A stretch of 64,000 nt of DNA from Pycnococcus provasolii (taxonomy: Eukaryota > Chlorophyta > Pseudoscourfieldiophyceae > Pseudoscourfieldiales). The position numbers and the translations under genes were made by a program. The stretch is from NCBI GenBank assembly GCA_049487715.1, contig CP150559.1, positions 310,001-374,000 of the forward strand, written 5' to 3'. Positions 28,083 through 36,374 of this stretch are shown piece after piece. How positions within the stretch are numbered: the first letter of the stretch is position 1; each line of letters begins with the position of its first letter. The notes beneath the pieces were generated by a model. The model was not told the origin of the DNA. It ran no database searches and saw nothing but the letters and a program-made list of their open reading frames with translations.

Positions 28083-30278
28083 TTAGTATTCCAGCACGAT
28101 GGCGAACAAGTCGACAAGCGCGAGTGCGGCGGCGAGGAGCGCGGCGGCGCTGGCTGTCGTCGCGCCGCGGGAGCCGGAGTGGTCAATGACCGAAAAGGTG
28201 GTGGTGTCCAGGCTCTCGGCGCCGGTGCGGTCATCTCCCGCCGCAGGGCTGTGACCCCCGCCGTCGCTGTGACCGCTGTGACCGCTGTGACCGCCGCCGC
28301 CGCCGTAGGGGTTCTTCCAGGCCTTGTGGCCATGGGGCTTGGCGAAGTCAATCACGAGGTGCCCGCGGTTGCCCCAGCCGTGGTAGCCCTTGAGGAAGGT
28401 ATCGGGATGCACGGCCCAGATGAGCGTGACGTTCTTGCCGTTGTCGGCGAGGTGCAGGGGCTCACCGCCGATGGCGTGCGCGGTTGTGAACTTCATCGCG
28501 GTGTGGCAAGCCGTGACATTCATCTCCGCGCCCGTGATGTTGGCGGGCGCGAGGGGGGTCGACCAGTGGCGGAAGGCGCTGAGGCGGTCGTGAATCTTGT
28601 ACTCGTGCACCCCCGTGCCGACGAAGGGCGCGCCGAAGATGTCCTTGTCGGCATCGTTGATGCCCATGACCGTCTTGGCGCCGTTCATGCCGTTGTGCCC
28701 ACCCCCCGGGTTCTCGACGCCGAGTGCCATCCAGCCGACGACGCCGTCGTATGCCATACGGGCCTCAAGCACGCCCGAGGCGACGCTCCACTGGAGGTAG
28801 AACTTGCCCTTGACGAGCTCGATGCTGTTGGGGTAGGACTCCTTGGCGAGGAAGGGCGCGAAGGTGCCGTTGCAGGTGCCCGCGCGGGCGGGGATTTTGG
28901 GCGGCGGAGTGACGTTGTCGTTGGAGTTGGAGCACGTAGGGTTGTAGTCGCCATGGCTGTCCTCGAGGCGCCAGACCTGGTTGCGTTGGCTCAAGCACTG
29001 GAGCTTGAGCCCCTTGTCCTCGCACGCCTTGGGGTTGATCGCGGGTGTGTGGTCCATGCAGCGCATCCAGCAGTACATCTGGTTGTCCTTGCACTGCGTG
29101 CCCTCGTTCTCGAGGAGCCTGCGGGAGCACCCAAGGCCGCGGCCGACGCCGCCGCCCTCGTGCACGTCCTCCACGGCACGGCGGCGGAGCTCGCCGAAGG
29201 TGACGCCGTGGGGCTCGCTGAGGGCCTCGGCGGGGGGCAGGAACATGCGTCCGTACCACATGCGCGCCTGATTGCTAGCGAGGCGGGGCATCGACATGGC
29301 GTGCGGCGCGGAGCGCAGGCGCACCCCCTCAGGCATGCGCGGGTTGACGATCTGGTCGACGCCGTCGCCGAGCATGAACACGACGATGTCGCCGTCCGGC
29401 CCAAAGTCGGCGCGCGCGCGCGTGCCGTCGGGGCGCTCCACGACGAACATACCCGCGTCCGCACCGGCGACCTCGGCGGCGACCGAGGCATCACCCGACG
29501 TCTGCACGACGAGGCCTGGGGTGAATCCAATGAATAGGCCCTGGTCGGCGTGGAGGTCGATCGTGGTTGCGTCGGGCTCGGCCGCGGCTGCGCCCTCGGG
29601 GCGGTGGTAAGCGTGGAAGTGCTCGAGGTGCTCCGCCGCGCGCACCACCTCGTCCAGGTTGCGGAACGCGGTCTTGTGAGGGAAATCCCACAGCAGCGGC
29701 TGGCCCTCGGCAGTCGGGAATAGCTCTGACATCCTCGAGGCGAAGGCGCCCGCCGCGGAGGAGACGGCGCCGCGGAAGTCGGCGAGGCGGGCCTTGAACC
29801 GCGGGTCGGAGCAGGACGTCTCGGCGTTGACGTCGCCGAACTCGATGGCTCGCGAGTCGTCGACTCCCCGGGTGATGCCGGCGAACGTGCGCCGGGCGGT
29901 CCCGTCCTCGAAGGTGGTGGTCCGGCTCGCCGGGGCCTCGGCGCCGCACCGCGCGGAGTCAAGCATGACGGCGCGTCTGAGGCTGGCGAAGTTCGGTATA
30001 CCGGTGACGGCGACGATGCCGTCGGTCGTCATGGCGTCGCGAAGGACGGATGCGTCGAATCCACCGCTCTTATCGGCGAGGGCGGCGAAGCTGACCGTGG
30101 GGACGCGCAGCTCGTCCGTATCGTCACCGACGGCGACGTGAGGAGATGCCTGCGCTGCGGGAGCGGCCAGCGCGCACACGGCCAAGAACATAGCGAGCCC
30201 CTCGAGGCGGCGCCCGCGAACCGTTCTCCGGGGTCGAGCGAGATCGAGCGCGTAAGTGTTTTTCTGCATGGGTCCCAT
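28083..30278 (-). CDS. Secreted/GPI-like fusion: 2OG-Fe(II) oxygenase-like domain plus DOMON domain
   Basis: 731 residues. A signal peptide ('GLAMFLAVCALAAPAAQAS') is followed by an isopenicillin-N-synthase-like module: 'VPTVSFAALADK' and 'DGIVAVTGIPNF' (DIOX_N type), 'TIDLHADQGLFIGFTPGLVV' giving the H-x-D iron ligands, 'GDIVVFMLGDGVDQIV' and 'LRSAPHAM' with the distal His. A Cys-rich linker (about residues 390-460) leads to a DOMON domain: 'FYLQWSVASGVLEARMAYDGVVGWMALG' ... 'VTLIWAVHPD' ... 'RGHLVIDF'. A His/Gly-rich stretch and a hydrophobic tail suggest a GPI anchor. DOMON domains bind heme or sugar in extracellular redox proteins. GC content is clearly above that of its neighbours. The substrate is unknown. 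Confidence 0.65.
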   Translation of the reverse strand: MGPMQKNTYALDLARPRRTVRGRRLEGLAMFLAVCALAAPAAQASPHVAVGDDTDELRVPTVSFAALADKSGGFDASVLRDAMTTDGIVAVTGIPNFASLRRAVMLDSARCGAEAPASRTTTFEDGTARRTFAGITRGVDDSRAIEFGDVNAETSCSDPRFKARLADFRGAVSSAAGAFASRMSELFPTAEGQPLLWDFPHKTAFRNLDEVVRAAEHLEHFHAYHRPEGAAAAEPDATTIDLHADQGLFIGFTPGLVVQTSGDASVAAEVAGADAGMFVVERPDGTRARADFGPDGDIVVFMLGDGVDQIVNPRMPEGVRLRSAPHAMSMPRLASNQARMWYGRMFLPPAEALSEPHGVTFGELRRRAVEDVHEGGGVGRGLGCSRRLLENEGTQCKDNQMYCWMRCMDHTPAINPKACEDKGLKLQCLSQRNQVWRLEDSHGDYNPTCSNSNDNVTPPPKIPARAGTCNGTFAPFLAKESYPNSIELVKGKFYLQWSVASGVLEARMAYDGVVGWMALGVENPGGGHNGMNGAKTVMGINDADKDIFGAPFVGTGVHEYKIHDRLSAFRHWSTPLAPANITGAEMNVTACHTAMKFTTAHAIGGEPLHLADNGKNVTLIWAVHPDTFLKGYHGWGNRGHLVIDFAKPHGHKAWKNPYGGGGGHSGHSGHSDGGGHSPAAGDDRTGAESLDTTTFSVIDHSGSRGATTASAAALLAAALALVDLFAIVLEY

Positions 30279-30561
30279 GACGGCTCGCTGTTTATTTTTA
30301 TCCGACTTCGTTCCGAAACGTCAACTGGTTGTTGGTTGCGTGGCGATCGACGGCGATGGCGGGCGTGCTGCAGAATACGCTTCTTACCCGTGATATGATA
30401 ACGAGTCCCACCCGTGTATAGATAGGATGGGGATAAGATGAGAGTGTCAGTGCGTGTCAGTGCTGTCCTGTGACACGGGACCCCGCACTGACACACTACA
30501 CAGGAGACACGTGACAGGGCTGGCCTGCTCTGACACTGGAAATCACACCCTGACACTGGCA

Positions 30562-30604
30562 CTGACACCTGACACCTGACACCTGACACCTGACACCTGA
30601 CACT
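30562..30604. repeat. Tandem repeat, 7-bp unit CTGACAC
   Basis: About six consecutive CTGACAC units inside a longer region (30440-30635) with scattered TGACAC and GGAAATCACA copies. Confidence 0.9.
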
Positions 30605-30911
30605 GACACTGGAAATCACACTCTGACACGGGAAATCACATTTGAAAATATATCCTTTGAGTGTGGTGGATAAGAACAGGGGTCCCCCGACGTCATAATA
30701 ATGTTGTAAAGGGACCGTTAAAAATGTTTCAGGGGACCGTTAAAAATGGTTAGAAAAGGGGGAAAAAATGGATGGTAAGGTAAGGTTAGTTCTGACCTGT
30801 TCTTACCTAACTAAGGTTACAACCTCCCCTCTTCTAACCCCGAATAGAAGTCATGGCCCATGGGGTATCCCGATTCTCGACCAATCACGCCGACCAATCA
30901 CACCAATCGCG

Positions 30912-30936
30912 GGGTTAGGGTTAGGGTTAGGGTTGG
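30912..30936. repeat. Telomere-like (TTAGGG)n array
   Basis: Three to four TTAGGG units about 250 bp upstream of the ATG at 31188. Confidence 0.9.
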
Positions 30937-31187
30937 GGAGGGCGTCCTAGTGTCCTCGACCTCATCCTCCGTCCTTCCCAGCCTCCTCTTTGGTAACTTT
31001 CGTAGTCTGTCTTTTTCCCAACGACCGTCGCTCCTATTCCCGGACTCCCGGACGCATTCCACCCGCCCACGTGGGTGGTTGGCTCGTCGTGGGTGGCTGG
31101 CTCGTGACGACGCTATATTGGCGATCTGGATGACGTGGTGCGCTGCGTCACTCGTCGACCACCGATTCATTCACCACCACGTTGGCG

Positions 31188-32276
31188 ATGTCTTCGGTCT
31201 TGGTGACTCTTCTCGTGCTTGCAGCGTCTCTTCCTGCCATCCTTGCGCAGTCGTGCGATATCTCTAAACAAGGAGAAGGAGGATGCCCAGTTGTGGATGA
31301 CCAGTCAGCGAACAACAAGGGAACAACACTTCCTCTACCTGGAAAGCGACGCACGCACGTCGTCAAAGATTTCGCGGACTCAGCCGAGTCACTCACGTTC
31401 TACGAAAATCCTAAAGCGTTCAAGCAGTACGTGGACGATCATACGGCGCCCGTGGTCATCGTAGCAGCTCTGCGTCGCAACTCGAGGGCGCACCAAGCGT
31501 TTTTGGACGGCATCGAAGGTGCACACGTCCCCGTGACGACTTCCGGCGACAGCACTCAACCACTGCCCATTGCCGTGCTGCTGTGTGACGAGGAAGCTGA
31601 CGACGAAGACTGCACGATTCCCGAGTACCAAGTCACCGCACCTGCCGTGGCGTCCATCGAGAAGTCTGGTGGAGACTCGGGAACGTATGTTAGCCGTCTC
31701 GCCGACGACACCGTCACCACAGAGGGTGTGCGCGAGTTTCTCACGCTCGCACTCGTGCCGCCTATGATTCCCTTCTTGGATTCCAACGCGTGGCAGGAAT
31801 TCATTCGCGCCAATCTGGGTGGTGAACAACGCCTCGCGGCACTGATCTTCGACAAGAGCAAGGTGTGCGACAAGTCGCATCCTCTTGCTTCTGATCTCGT
31901 CGAAGCTGCACGCCACGTGCGCGGACTTGCACTCGTTCTTTGCTGCGGCGATCGTAGCGAGGCGCCGGAAAGTCTTGCGTCTGCGTTTGGCGTCAACGAG
32001 GACGATGTCCCAGCCGCGGTGGTGTTCGATGTCGCTTCGAAAGCTGTCTTCCCGTTGGCCATGGATAACACCGATAGTAGTGAGACGTGGTCGCCAGCTC
32101 GTGTGAATGCCGTGAGCTTGCGCCGCCACATCGAAATGGCTGCGACTGGTGATTTGCAGCTTGTGGAGGCGTGGCAACCGTTCGGCAGTCACCGCACCGC
32201 AGCCATGCCCTCGCAAAGGGTGTACAAGGGCATGGCAGCCGCGCACGACGGACTTTGGGAGAAGGAGGCGGCGTAG
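31188..32276 (+). CDS. Secreted protein with probable thioredoxin-fold (PDI-like) domains, no CxxC
   Basis: 362 residues from the ATG at 31188. A signal peptide ('SSVLVTLLVLAASLPAILAQ') is cut near residue 21. The following part has two alpha/beta stretches ('APVVIVAALRRNSRAHQAFLDGIEG'; 'WQEFIRANLGGEQRLAALIFDKS') that look like the inactive b/b' modules of protein disulfide isomerases; I see no CxxC active site and no KDEL-type end. So an ER or secreted chaperone-like role is only inference. Its 3' third lies in the right duplication arm, and a broken copy of that part is at 27758-27986. The last ~60 residues are the most conserved between copies at protein level. Confidence 0.55.
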   Translation: MSSVLVTLLVLAASLPAILAQSCDISKQGEGGCPVVDDQSANNKGTTLPLPGKRRTHVVKDFADSAESLTFYENPKAFKQYVDDHTAPVVIVAALRRNSRAHQAFLDGIEGAHVPVTTSGDSTQPLPIAVLLCDEEADDEDCTIPEYQVTAPAVASIEKSGGDSGTYVSRLADDTVTTEGVREFLTLALVPPMIPFLDSNAWQEFIRANLGGEQRLAALIFDKSKVCDKSHPLASDLVEAARHVRGLALVLCCGDRSEAPESLASAFGVNEDDVPAAVVFDVASKAVFPLAMDNTDSSETWSPARVNAVSLRRHIEMAATGDLQLVEAWQPFGSHRTAAMPSQRVYKGMAAAHDGLWEKEAA

Positions 32277-33163
32277 AGAGAGAGAGAGTACTGTATGTTC
32301 AAGACTTACAGTGTTATAAATCGTTTGCTTTTTCCATTGATTGAGATCCGTCATAATCTATCTCCCACTCCTCCTTTCCACGTACGTACTAACTTGCTCA
32401 GCGCGACGATATGTCCACTTTGTCCGGTGAGCACGACCACCAGCGACTTGCATAGGAGTGTGAGGCGACGACGTGGTGGTGGTGTGCATTTTGCAGTTGG
32501 GGACTTGGGGTATGTTCGTGCGCTATTGGTGACTATTTGTAAGCAATGTTGTACGCCTCCTCCTCCTCCGGCGTGCACGTCAGAGCACGTGCGTGTGTTC
32601 GTGGTTCATCGTCTATTCTTTTCTCGGCCCGGCGGCCGCACAGTGGACGCCGACGGCCGCGGGTGGATCACATTTATCCGCAGGCACCAGCAAAAAAAAA
32701 AGTATGCAAAACAAACACTCTACCACTGAGTTCTGAAATTGGGAAATGATCGTCAGCACGAGTTTACAGTCAAAGACTGAAAGAATGTTGAAGAGTAAAC
32801 TTACAAGTCCCCTGCAGCTGGAGTTATAGAGCTGGAGACTAGCGGAGTTGAACCGCTGACCTTTTGTAGCCTTGACCCGTGATAAACCGGTATCCCGAGG
32901 GTAATCTGTAGATGTTGTACAGCGTGGTGACAAGGAATGTCTCGGGACCCTCCCTCCTTCTCGCACGTACGCTGAGTGAGCTCACTTCGGGCGATAACAC
33001 ACGCTTGCTTGTTCCACCACAACGTGATCACGCACGATGAAGTCAGCGTCGTCAGCGTCGGCGGCGTCAGCGGCGGCGTCTTATACTACTACTCCTCGGC
33101 GGTGGCGGTCAGTAACTCCTGCTCGGCGTTCTTCTCGCCACTCATGTCTTCGTTCTCGTTCCT
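31970..33163. repeat. Right arm of the ~1.2 kb inverted segmental duplication
   Basis: Inverted partner of 26772-27986. It contains the 3' third of the thioredoxin-fold-like gene, a permuted tRNA-Ala on the minus strand, and the first ~42 codons of the CBS gene, all joined to intact flanks. About 4 kb separates the arms. Confidence 0.9.
32704..32868 (-). tRNA. Circularly permuted tRNA-Ala(UGC), right copy, with one GT-AG intron
   Basis: On the minus strand: 3' half 32868-32833 (T38 to A73), 20-nt spacer 32832-32813, 5' half exon 1 GGGGACTT 32812-32805, a 72-nt intron GTAAGT...TTTCAG 32804-32733, then exon 2 32732-32704 (A9 to T38, ending TTTTGCAT). The intron between positions 8 and 9 splits box A. 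The exons are identical to the left copy and fold to a perfect cloverleaf: acceptor GGGGACT/AGTCTCC with G3-U70, D stem ACTC/GAGT, anticodon stem TTTGT/ACAAA with loop TTTGCAT, T stem AGCGG/CCGCT. The anticodon-stem intron of the left copy is absent, its two sides being joined exactly. Two bases later ten T (32701-32692) form a Pol III terminator. Confidence 0.87.
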
Positions 33164-33891
33164 CGCGGTGGTGGTTTGTCGCCATCCTCCTCCTCCTCCT
33201 CCTCTCCTCCTCCTCAACAAATACGCCAACCGGCCTCGATGGAACGCCGCTCCTAACCGACTTCGAGGAACGATTCGACAACGAGCAGTGGGCTTCGTCG
33301 TCGTCGAAAATACCAAAGCTATTCGTCTCCCAGCTCATGCAGCCAGCACCCGATCCACCCATCACGCCGTCCACGCCTCTGCGCAGTGCTCTTGTCACCT
33401 TCTTGGGAGAAGACACAAGCGGCTTGCCGGTCGTCGATCCAACCACAAACGAGGTGGTTGGTGTCGTCTCACTAACAGATGTCCTCTGGCGCGAGCTTAA
33501 GGACAGCTCTGGCTCCTCTCGAAAATCGGACAACCTCATGTCCAAGTGGTCGGAGGACATCATGGTGGGTTCCGTGGACGAGGATGACATTGCCGACCTG
33601 CTTTCGGAGGATCGCTTCAACAGCTGCCTGAGCGACGCGCCCGCATCCGCGCGAGAGGCAGCCTCCTTCTTGGAGGGGCTTGTCGACGAGGCGATGACCA
33701 GCCCAGCGATTGTCGTCACGGAGGATGCCACCATCAGTGAGGCTGCGGCTGATATGGTCAACAACGGCATCGTGCGCCTTCCCGTGGTGAGCCGCAAGGA
33801 TGGTAAGACACTCGTGGGCATGGTCACGCGCTTCGAAATCATGAAATTGATGGCAGCCACGCTTGTCGACATTCCAGAGTGCCTGCTTTGA
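33037..33891 (+). CDS. CBS-domain-pair protein
   Basis: 284 residues. An N-terminal ~70-residue region is Ser/Ala/Arg-rich and contains a hydrophobic run 'WWFVAILLLLLLSSSS', either an organelle presequence or a membrane anchor. The CBS pair follows: first repeat about 88-150 ('VSQLMQPAPDPPITPSTPLRSAL', 'GLPVVDPTTNEVVGVVSLTDVLW'), second about 222-284 ('VDEAMTSPAIVVTEDATISEAAADM', 'IVRLPVVSRKDGKTLVGMVTRFEIM'). Stand-alone CBS pairs bind adenine nucleotides and regulate partners; plant CBSX proteins regulate thioredoxins in plastids, and this could be similar (inference). Its first ~42 codons are part of the inverted duplication. Confidence 0.85.
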   Translation: MKSASSASAASAAASYTTTPRRWRSVTPARRSSRHSCLRSRSSRWWFVAILLLLLLSSSSTNTPTGLDGTPLLTDFEERFDNEQWASSSSKIPKLFVSQLMQPAPDPPITPSTPLRSALVTFLGEDTSGLPVVDPTTNEVVGVVSLTDVLWRELKDSSGSSRKSDNLMSKWSEDIMVGSVDEDDIADLLSEDRFNSCLSDAPASAREAASFLEGLVDEAMTSPAIVVTEDATISEAAADMVNNGIVRLPVVSRKDGKTLVGMVTRFEIMKLMAATLVDIPECLL

Positions 33892-33950
33892 TTTGAAAGA
33901 CTTTTTTTTTTTGGTTACCGCCCAACTATACCACCCGTTACAATCTTTTG

Positions 33951-36185
33951 CTACTCACCACCGCCGTTGTTGTTCGCCAAGTCAGACAAACTAGCCTCGA
34001 TGAATTTCAGCCAACCGGCACACGCGAATGCTCCAGGATCACCGTGTCCAGCCTGCACAGCCTCGCTGGTATAGCTAGCTCTCCCAGCCTTGGCTGACAT
34101 CGTCTTTGTCGCCTCAAACCCATCCTTCGCAGCCTTGGCCATCGCCTTTGTACACTCAACCGCACTTGCCGTCGACGCAATCTGTTCGAATGCCTCCACG
34201 GCTGGCACGAGTGCGTCGAGCATCGTGCTCATGCCCGGCTTGGCGCGTCCGTACTTCATCACAGCCTCCGCACCAGCACGCATCGCGCGCGCGACGCGCA
34301 CCGCAGGAGGCACTTCCCCATCAGCATCAACCTGCAGCAAAGAAGCCTCCGCCGCTGACAGCATGATGTCGTACAGTGCACCCGAAGTACCGCCCATGGA
34401 TGAGCGAACGCACGACGCCACGGCGCCTATGACATCCGCAAACGTCACATTCTTCGGCGGGGATGCGCTGAGAACACCCGAATTCGAATGCAGCGCATGA
34501 CGGATCGATGCGACGCCAGCCTTGAAGGTGGTGCCACAGTCACCGTCACCCGTCGCACTGTCAAGTTTCGTCAACTCAGGCTCGATGATGTCAATACCCC
34601 CGCAAACAGCATCGAGCGCGCAGCGCACTGCATCGTGCGCATCGGCGTCAAGAACGATGCCGCCGCCGCCGCCGCCGCCGTCCGCCTTCTTCTGCTTCTT
34701 CGCCTTAGGCTCTCCACCTCCTCCACCTCCTGCGCTCTTCTTTCCGCCAGGCAGGGGCAGCAAAAACTCCTTAGTCGACTTTGCACCAGCGCTGAGTCCA
34801 AGCACGGGCCAACCGGGAAGCTGGCATGCCTCGCCGAGACGCTCGAGAATGCGGAACTTCGCATCGCCCGTCGGCGATACGCGAAACAGTGTGATCGAGA
34901 TGCCAACCATGTCGAGCGCCGTCATGAATGGCGCGGCGCCAACCTTCACAACGTGCATGCCGCGCTTGTGGCATGCACGAAGCGCGTCACCTGCGGCGAC
35001 ACCTAGCTCCAGTGGCGTGCATCCGCCAAGGTTATTCACCAGCAGAACGTACACGTCAGTCTTGTGCAAGCTGACGTATTTCGGGGCGTCTCCTAGCGAT
35101 CGGCGCTTTTTGCTTTTGTCCATGAGAATCTTGTCAAGCTCGTTGCGAGTCAACTCCTCCTGGTCGTCATCATCGTAGCGCACGTGAAACCACTTTTTCT
35201 TGGCGTCGTAGCTCGTAACGACCCCTCCGTAAAACGCGCCGTCAAATTTCTTCATCACGCGCTTATCTATCAGCTTCATCGCCTCCTCCTCGTCAGTCGA
35301 CTTTTCTGCTGAAGAGGGTGGTGGTGCCGTCGAGGGTGGTGGTGCCGTCGGCGAATCGTCATCACCACCACCTGCATCGAAGCTGTCGTCGAGCGCGCCC
35401 TTGCGCTCCTCCATGAGCAGGCGCACGGCTCGCTCCATCGCGTCTTGGCATCCCTTGAACGCCTCCTTCTTAAAGCCAGGCTCACCGTGGATGCCAAGTC
35501 CCACCTCCATCTCGTCGTGGTTAAGCCTTGCAGCTGAGTTAGGGTCAGCAGGTGCACCTGGGATGTTGCACGACGTGAGAGAGATGCCGATCGTGCGCAT
35601 GTGAGATGCGACGTGGTTGGCGGCGTCGAGCACAGAGTCGAGGTCCGCGCCAGACTCCGCCACTGCACCAGCCACCTTGTGCACGAGAACGGTTCCGCAA
35701 AGCCCACGACGACCCGCCATACCGACGTCGGCGGAGGGTATTGCGGCATCCTCGCCCACGACAATCATCTCCACGCGGTAACCTTCGCCCTTGCACCTTT
35801 CCGCAGCCAGCCCGAAGTTGAGCCGATCACCCGTGTAGTTCTTGACGATGAGCAGCGCCCCCTTCGGGCCCGCGCAGTGCCTGATGGCTGCGCACACAGC
35901 TTCGGTGGACGGCGACGCGAAGACGTCGCCGCACACCGCGGCAGTCAGGCCACCTTGTCCGACGTAGCCGCCGTGCGCCGGCTCATGTCCGGATCCTCCT
36001 CCGGTGACGAGCGCCACTTTTGATTTTGACCAGTCACGACGCACGAGAACGCGGATTGCGGTGTCGTATCCGTCGAGGCGCGCGAGGTGGCTGGAGGTGG
36101 CGAGCACGCCGTCGAGCGACGACGTCACGAGGTCGGCGGGCGCGTTGAGGAACGCGCGCTTCTTCGCGCCGGACGCCGCAGACAT
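33951..36185 (-). CDS. Dihydroxyacetone kinase (DAK1+DAK2) with an inserted Tudor-like module
   Basis: 744 residues from the ATG at 36185; usual length is ~580. DAK1: 'VALVTGGGSGHEPAHGGYVG', 'LLIVKNYTGDRLNFGLA' and 'GLGIHGEPGF' with the His that binds the substrate covalently. The domain is then interrupted after 'AVRLLMEERKG' by ~110 residues: an acidic/Pro linker, then 'DKRVMKKFDGAFYGGVVTSYD', 'WFHVRYDDDDQEEL' and a Lys-rich tail. DAK1 resumes at 'VYVLLVNNLGG'. A Gly/Lys linker leads to DAK2 with 'TKLDSATGDGDCGTTFKAGV', the Mg-ATP-binding aspartates. It phosphorylates dihydroxyacetone with ATP in glycerol and triose metabolism. The insert resembles the module in the GATA protein at 7715. 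Confidence 0.9.
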   Translation of the reverse strand: MSAASGAKKRAFLNAPADLVTSSLDGVLATSSHLARLDGYDTAIRVLVRRDWSKSKVALVTGGGSGHEPAHGGYVGQGGLTAAVCGDVFASPSTEAVCAAIRHCAGPKGALLIVKNYTGDRLNFGLAAERCKGEGYRVEMIVVGEDAAIPSADVGMAGRRGLCGTVLVHKVAGAVAESGADLDSVLDAANHVASHMRTIGISLTSCNIPGAPADPNSAARLNHDEMEVGLGIHGEPGFKKEAFKGCQDAMERAVRLLMEERKGALDDSFDAGGGDDDSPTAPPPSTAPPPSSAEKSTDEEEAMKLIDKRVMKKFDGAFYGGVVTSYDAKKKWFHVRYDDDDQEELTRNELDKILMDKSKKRRSLGDAPKYVSLHKTDVYVLLVNNLGGCTPLELGVAAGDALRACHKRGMHVVKVGAAPFMTALDMVGISITLFRVSPTGDAKFRILERLGEACQLPGWPVLGLSAGAKSTKEFLLPLPGGKKSAGGGGGGEPKAKKQKKADGGGGGGGIVLDADAHDAVRCALDAVCGGIDIIEPELTKLDSATGDGDCGTTFKAGVASIRHALHSNSGVLSASPPKNVTFADVIGAVASCVRSSMGGTSGALYDIMLSAAEASLLQVDADGEVPPAVRVARAMRAGAEAVMKYGRAKPGMSTMLDALVPAVEAFEQIASTASAVECTKAMAKAAKDGFEATKTMSAKAGRASYTSEAVQAGHGDPGAFACAGWLKFIEASLSDLANNNGGGE

Positions 36186-36374
36186 GTCGGTCGATTCGCA
36201 CTGCACCGGATAACTGGGAGAGGGAGGAGGCGGATAGTCACATCAGCGAGGCGGATGGCGTTTTTGGGACGGATCAGTCATTGGGGGGGATCCGTCGTAG
36301 ACTTGTTAAAATTTTCGCTGGGGGGGGGGGATTTTGGGGATCCCGGTCGCGTCGTAACTTTAGTACCGGAAAAG

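Larger units (their letters stand above)
30279..31187. other. intergenic, repeat-rich
   Basis: Promoter gap between divergent genes. It contains a TGACAC-rich tract (30440-30635) with a tandem core, two copies of GGGACCGTTAAAAATG near 30709 and 30733, and a telomere-like array at 30912-30936. No gene seen. Confidence 0.6.

Noticed and set aside
28179-29537. 452-codon plus-strand frame opposite the 2OG-DOMON gene
   Set aside because: Val/Ala/Gly/Glu-rich shadow of a very GC-rich gene; the minus strand has a signal peptide and two recognisable domains.
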